From the NCBI GenBank assembly GCA_024345305.1, contig BRON01000005.1, positions 682,001 to 746,000 on the forward strand: DNA of 64,000 nucleotides, read 5' to 3'. This DNA comes from Mrakia gelida (lineage: Eukaryota > Basidiomycota > Tremellomycetes > Cystofilobasidiales > Mrakiaceae). Below the pieces are notes generated by a model that did not search any database, was not told the DNA's origin, and saw nothing but the letters and a program-made list of their open reading frames with translations. Every line of letters begins with the position of its first letter. The first letter of the stretch is position 1. This document shows positions 60,287 to 64,000 of the stretch, in pieces. The position numbers and the translations under genes were made by a program.

Positions 60287-61408
60287 ATGAAGTCCATCGT
60301 TCTTTCCCTCCTCCTCGTCGCTCAACTCACCTTCGCTCTTCCTGGCGCACCTACCACCTCGATAAACAACCTTCGAACCATCAAGAGTCGGCAGGCGAAG
60401 TCGAAGGATGTGGTGAGGAGACTGAGAGACGGTCCTGGTAGGAAGAGAGCCGAGTAAGTCTAACAACACGGAACTTGACGCGAGGAGTCAGTCGAGTCGC
60501 TGACTTTCCTGTCCTCCACTCTTTCGTCTCTCTTGCAGGCCTTCAGCACCAGTCTGCTCTGACAACAACCTTCTCATCGTGAGTTCATAGAGTTCGAGGC
60601 GTGGCGTCGCCCCCTCTGTTTTGCTTCGATTTGTTCCTCCGACTCTCGATCGATTTCAAGTCCGCCTTCTCTCGTTCGACGCCTTGCCAACTGCACTCGG
60701 ACTGACCTCCTTCGCTCGCACTCTCGTAACAGAATGGAGACTTCCAAACCCAAACTTCAAGTCCCTGGATCATCAACCCTGGGTCCGCTGGTCGAGGCTT
60801 CGTGTCAAACGGTTTTGCCTACCAAGACGCGTCGGACGTGAACGGGCACTGGTCTTTGTGAGTCAAGCTGCTCATGTCCATAGCAAGATATTCCCTGCTT
60901 CTGCCCGCTGAATGAGCGCTGACACGAGCTTTCGTTCGTTTATATAGCTTCTCCTCCGCCGAAAACGGTCCAGCGGTTATCACCCTCTCGCAACCGTCTG
61001 CTCCTCCAAGTCCTACTACCTCAGCTACAGGCTCGGGAACTTCCAGTACTCGGGAACGATCTGCCCCATTACTTTTTCAATCGGAAGTAAGCTCTTTTCG
61101 AGCCGCCTTCCCCGCTTGGTTGAGAAGAAGAAACGCAAGCTCACACGCGACTTGCTTTTCTCGTGCTCCCCTCCTACTTATCTCTCGCAGCCTACAGCCA
61201 CACCCACGCCAACGTATGCCCTCCTGGAGATGTCACCTGCACGGCCTCAGGGAACTCCTACTACGCTCCTTTCAGGGTCGAGGAGCTCACCTTCGCGTCG
61301 AACGGAGCTCAAACTCTACAGGTTACCGTCGACTGCATCGGGAATCCTTCTGGAAGTCATTCGAACTTCTACCTGGCTGATAGCTTTGTTCTCGCGACGG
61401 AAGTATAG
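60287..61408 (+). CDS. secreted CBM-like protein, interrupted by a one-base frame break
   Basis: Exons 60287-60453, 60539-60578, 60733-60857, 60948-61086, 61191-61408. The N-terminus MKSIVLSLLLVAQLTFALPG is a signal peptide, followed by a basic region with RKRAE, possibly a Kex2-type pro-region. The mature part begins CSDNNLLINGDFQTQTSSPW and continues GFAYQDASDVNGHWSF, the start pattern of CBM4/9-like beta-sandwich domains. Cys residues at VCSSKSYYL, TICPITF, NVCPPGDVTC and VDCIG suggest disulfides. Exon 4 is one base short: VITLSQ and TVCSSKSYYLSYRLG lie in different frames; adding one A in CAACC (60991-60995) gives one frame. The role is probably cell wall or extracellular; the ligand is unknown. 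Confidence 0.65.
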
Positions 61409-61679
61409 TACACGGGGTCCTGTCTTGGATCTTTGATCGCTTGTCTTCGTCGCGTTGCGCTTTTGTTTCTCCTGCTTTTATTTCTTCGTTCCCTCTCCTT
61501 CTTCGGACGCCACTTGGGTTTATTGTTCTCTAGACTCTCTATCTATACCTCGTCTAAAAACCGAGTGAGTCTTCTCGCCCGCTAGCTCAAAAGAAAGTCA
61601 TCAAAGTCGTGAAAACGAGAAAGAACCCGAAACTAAAAAAGCCGACTGCCTGCCGCCTCCCTCCCTTCCGGTCCTTTAC

Positions 61680-64000
61680 TCAATCCTGACTCGAAGGAGC
61701 CACGAAAAACTCCTTCGCCAGCACTCCCTTCGCATCCACCGATCCCGTCGAGGGTCGAGACGTCAGTCGAGGGATCTGGATCGCTCCTCCTTTGCGTTTC
61801 GACGGCGAGACTTGGATCCCTGAATTTGAGGAGGAGTGGAGGGTCGAGGACTTGATGAGAGAAGTGGAAATGAAGGGAAAGGAAGAGCGAGAGTTGTCAG
61901 CGTGAGAAACAAAGCGCAAGATGAACTCGTCTCGTCTCGACGCGACGAAAAGACTCACCTCGTCTCCGTCCTCGTCATCTCCGATCTCGAACCCCTCCCC
62001 ATCCCCACCCGCTCCTGCAACAGCGCCTCTCAACGTCGTCACCTCGTCTTCGTCCTCTTCCAGTCTTCCGAAGATCTCCTCCGGATGGTCGATACAGAAT
62101 CGAACGATCTCTCCCAGCGTCGTCGTGTGTCGTTTCTTTGAGGGCGACGAGCTCGATGGATGAGGTTTCGGTTGAGCAGAGGCAGGGAAGAAGGAGGAGA
62201 TGCTGGATGTGGAAGAGGAGGATGCAGGGAGGGAGGCTAGTCGGACGTCGTTTTGGGGGGAGGGGGAGTTGAGGAGACTGTGGCGGAGGAGGGACGAGGG
62301 GATGATTAGTTGGGCGACGCGACGAGGGAAGGGGAGGTTCGGACGATGACTGACTTTGGCGTGAAGACGATGGCGAGGTTTGAAGAGGTCATGAGGTTCA
62401 TAGGATGAAGTTGAGCGACGTCGTGGAAGAGGTCTGCGAGACGAGGAGCAACGACGAAGGAGTCAGAACGAGTTCAGGCTCGAGCTCCTCGACGCGAACG
62501 AGTGAAGAACTCACGAATCACGTAGCCAAGCAAGACATGAGCTTGCTGACTCAGTTGACTAAAAGAAGGGACCAAAGACGAGACAGGTCAGCACCAGTTC
62601 GGGTCTCAAGAAGATCCAACATGCGACGAAGACGAAGAGGGACGGAAACTCACGAGAACAACCTCTCCTTCACGAACCTCACCACCTCCTCCTTCTCCTC
62701 CACTCGTCCCTCCTTCTCCTCTCCGTACGGCACCCTCGGACACCTCCCAATCAACTCGTACATCCCTTCGTGGAACAGCGGCTCGTTCATCTCTCGGAAG
62801 AACTTCTTGATCAAAACAGCAGCGAGGTGAGGATCTTGGTAGGAGGCGAGTTCGATGGGAGAGCCTGGAAGCAAGGATAGAGTGAGCAGAAGCGTAAGGT
62901 CAACTCTTTGTGTCCTCGTTACGTCGGTGCTTTGCAAAACGAAAGCGGACAAGGTGATCTTCGACGCGTCTTGGGCACGTCTACTCGAACTCCAAGTCGA
63001 AAGGGAAGATCCGAGACTCACCTCGATTGTAGCCCTCCCCCACGTTCCTCAGCACACCCGCACTCCCACTCTTCCTGAACAATCCCTCAGCCTCCATGGC
63101 TCCCTCCTCCCATCTCAAGAACGTCACCGCGTCCTGGATCACTCGCGGCAGCTCGAACGGCTCGTTCTCGCCCATCAACTCGACGAGAGGGACTCCGAAG
63201 TGTAGAGAGGGTGTGAGGGAGCTGGAGGGGAGAGTGATGGAGGGTTCGTGGCGGAGGTTCTCTCTGAAAAGCGAAAGCAAGCGAGGTTAGCGAAGGCAAG
63301 GCGCGGATGAAGGGTGGCGAAGAGGCAAAAGGACGAACTTGAGAGTCTCAGCAGGGATCAGAAGCTGTTGAATCGGCAGATGGGTGGCCAGAGCTGAGAG
63401 GGTGGACGCGTAGACGAGTTTCCTGAAGAACTTCGGTGAGATGAGGGGGGAGGCGAGGGTGAAGAGCACTGTTTCGAGACGGGAGGGTGGGAGGTCAGCT
63501 TGAGCTCAACTCGTGAGAAAGCTCGCAAGGGCTCGACACTGACTCTTGGTGAAGAAGGATGGATGGACGATGTACTGCACAATAAAATGAGACGTCCTGA
63601 AGTCAGTGATCCGTTCGAGAAGGAAAACGAGCTCGAGAGGCAGGGGCAAAGAACGGATGAGCTCTGCTCTCGTTCGATGGCCAACTCACCAATCTCTTGA
63701 GGTTCTTCCTAAACGTCCTTCCCAACCTCTGATAAGCTCCCCATATCCACTTCCATCCAGGCGAGTTCCTGCTTCCAGCAGCGAAGAGCACGATCACGTA
63801 GTCTTGTTCGACTGTGAGGAGGATCAAAGACAAGAGCGAGGAGGGAAGGGGTCAGCTTCGCTTCGACTCCTCCCGTCCCTTTTGAGCTTGGACTGACCGT
63901 AGAGGTGGAGAGTTGAGACGATTCGAGCGAGAAGAGTATCGTATGATGTTGTTCTTGGATCTGGGAGTTGAGAGGTGTCGACGCAGATGATGGGACGAGT
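61680..64000 (-). CDS. Sec14/CRAL-TRIO plus RhoGAP protein (5' partial)
   Basis: The gene runs off the right edge. Exons: beyond 64000-63898, 63811-63690, 63574-63544, 63468-63339, 63263-63022, 62864-62654, 62558-62515, 62433-62355, 62277-61959, 61850-61680. The N-terminal visible part is a CRAL-TRIO-like domain (RPIICVDTSQLPD, WKWIWGAYQRLGRTFRKNLK, LYIVHPSFFTK, ISPKFFRKLVYASTLSALA). The RhoGAP domain follows: FGVPLVELM, EGLFRKSGSAGVLRN with the arginine finger, LIKKFFREMNEPLFHEGMYE, LFHDVAQLHPMNLMTSSNLA and IVFTPNLL. A Ser-rich, acidic tail ends SSQD. This order is that of ARHGAP1/Ecm25-type proteins, which down-regulate Rho/Cdc42 GTPases at membranes. The N-terminus lies outside the window. 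Confidence 0.93.

Overview
The window is a gene-dense, GC-rich piece of a fungal nuclear genome. Nearly every gene is split by many introns, mostly 60-150 bases long, with GTGAGT- or GTTCGT-type donors, a CTGAC branch site and a nearby YAG acceptor. Micro-exons are common. The protein set (Pob3 without an HMG box, Bqt4, Mex67, Hse1, endopolyphosphatase, CSC1 channel) and this gene architecture fit a basidiomycete yeast, most likely Pucciniomycotina/Microbotryomycetes (Rhodotorula or Sporobolomyces relatives). That placement is inference. I rebuilt gene models by hand; in all complete models except those flagged, exon lengths and phases close exactly.

Layout: 5'-truncated HMG-CoA-lyase-like gene (+, 1-2402); uncertain gene (-, 2.5-3.9 kb); BMS1 (-, 4.1-8.7 kb); degenerate-looking short-chain dehydrogenase (+, 9.2-10.8 kb); RING-H2 protein (-, 11.2-14.8 kb); POB3 (+, 15.2-18.1 kb); HxxxD acyltransferase-like gene (+, 18.4-20.0 kb); MFS transporter (-, 20.2-23.3 kb) divergent from a second SDR (+, 23.7-25.2 kb); BQT4-like inner nuclear membrane protein (-, 25.8-27.6 kb); MMS2 (-, 28.3-29.35 kb) divergent from HSE1 (+, 29.5-32.8 kb); a 1.7 kb gap; intron-containing tRNA-Tyr (34.5 kb); TRM7 (+, 35.3-36.9 kb); DDHD phospholipase (-, 37.2-41.7 kb) divergent from a CSC1/OSCA channel (+, 42.5-46.8 kb); RRN3 (-, 47.4-50.5 kb) divergent from an F-box-like gene (+, 51.0-52.4 kb); MEX67 (-, 52.7-56.0 kb) divergent from endopolyphosphatase (+, 56.3-59.8 kb); a secreted CBM-like protein (+, 60.3-61.4 kb); and a Sec14-RhoGAP protein running off the right edge (-).

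Most genes are housekeeping and unrelated in pathway: ribosome biogenesis (BMS1, RRN3), chromatin (POB3), mRNA export (MEX67), tRNA modification (TRM7), ubiquitin and ESCRT (MMS2, HSE1, RING). They do not form a biosynthetic cluster; the only pairing that might be functional is the divergent MFS/SDR pair. The most unusual locus is the HMG-CoA-lyase-like protein: it has lost all four metal ligands and the catalytic cysteine and gained a membrane segment plus a charged helix. Three genes (MFS, F-box, CBM) carry a net one-base frame break and one (first SDR) has a broken splice acceptor. These are either assembly indels or real lesions. I found no phage, CRISPR, bacterial-type mobile element or clear transposon.
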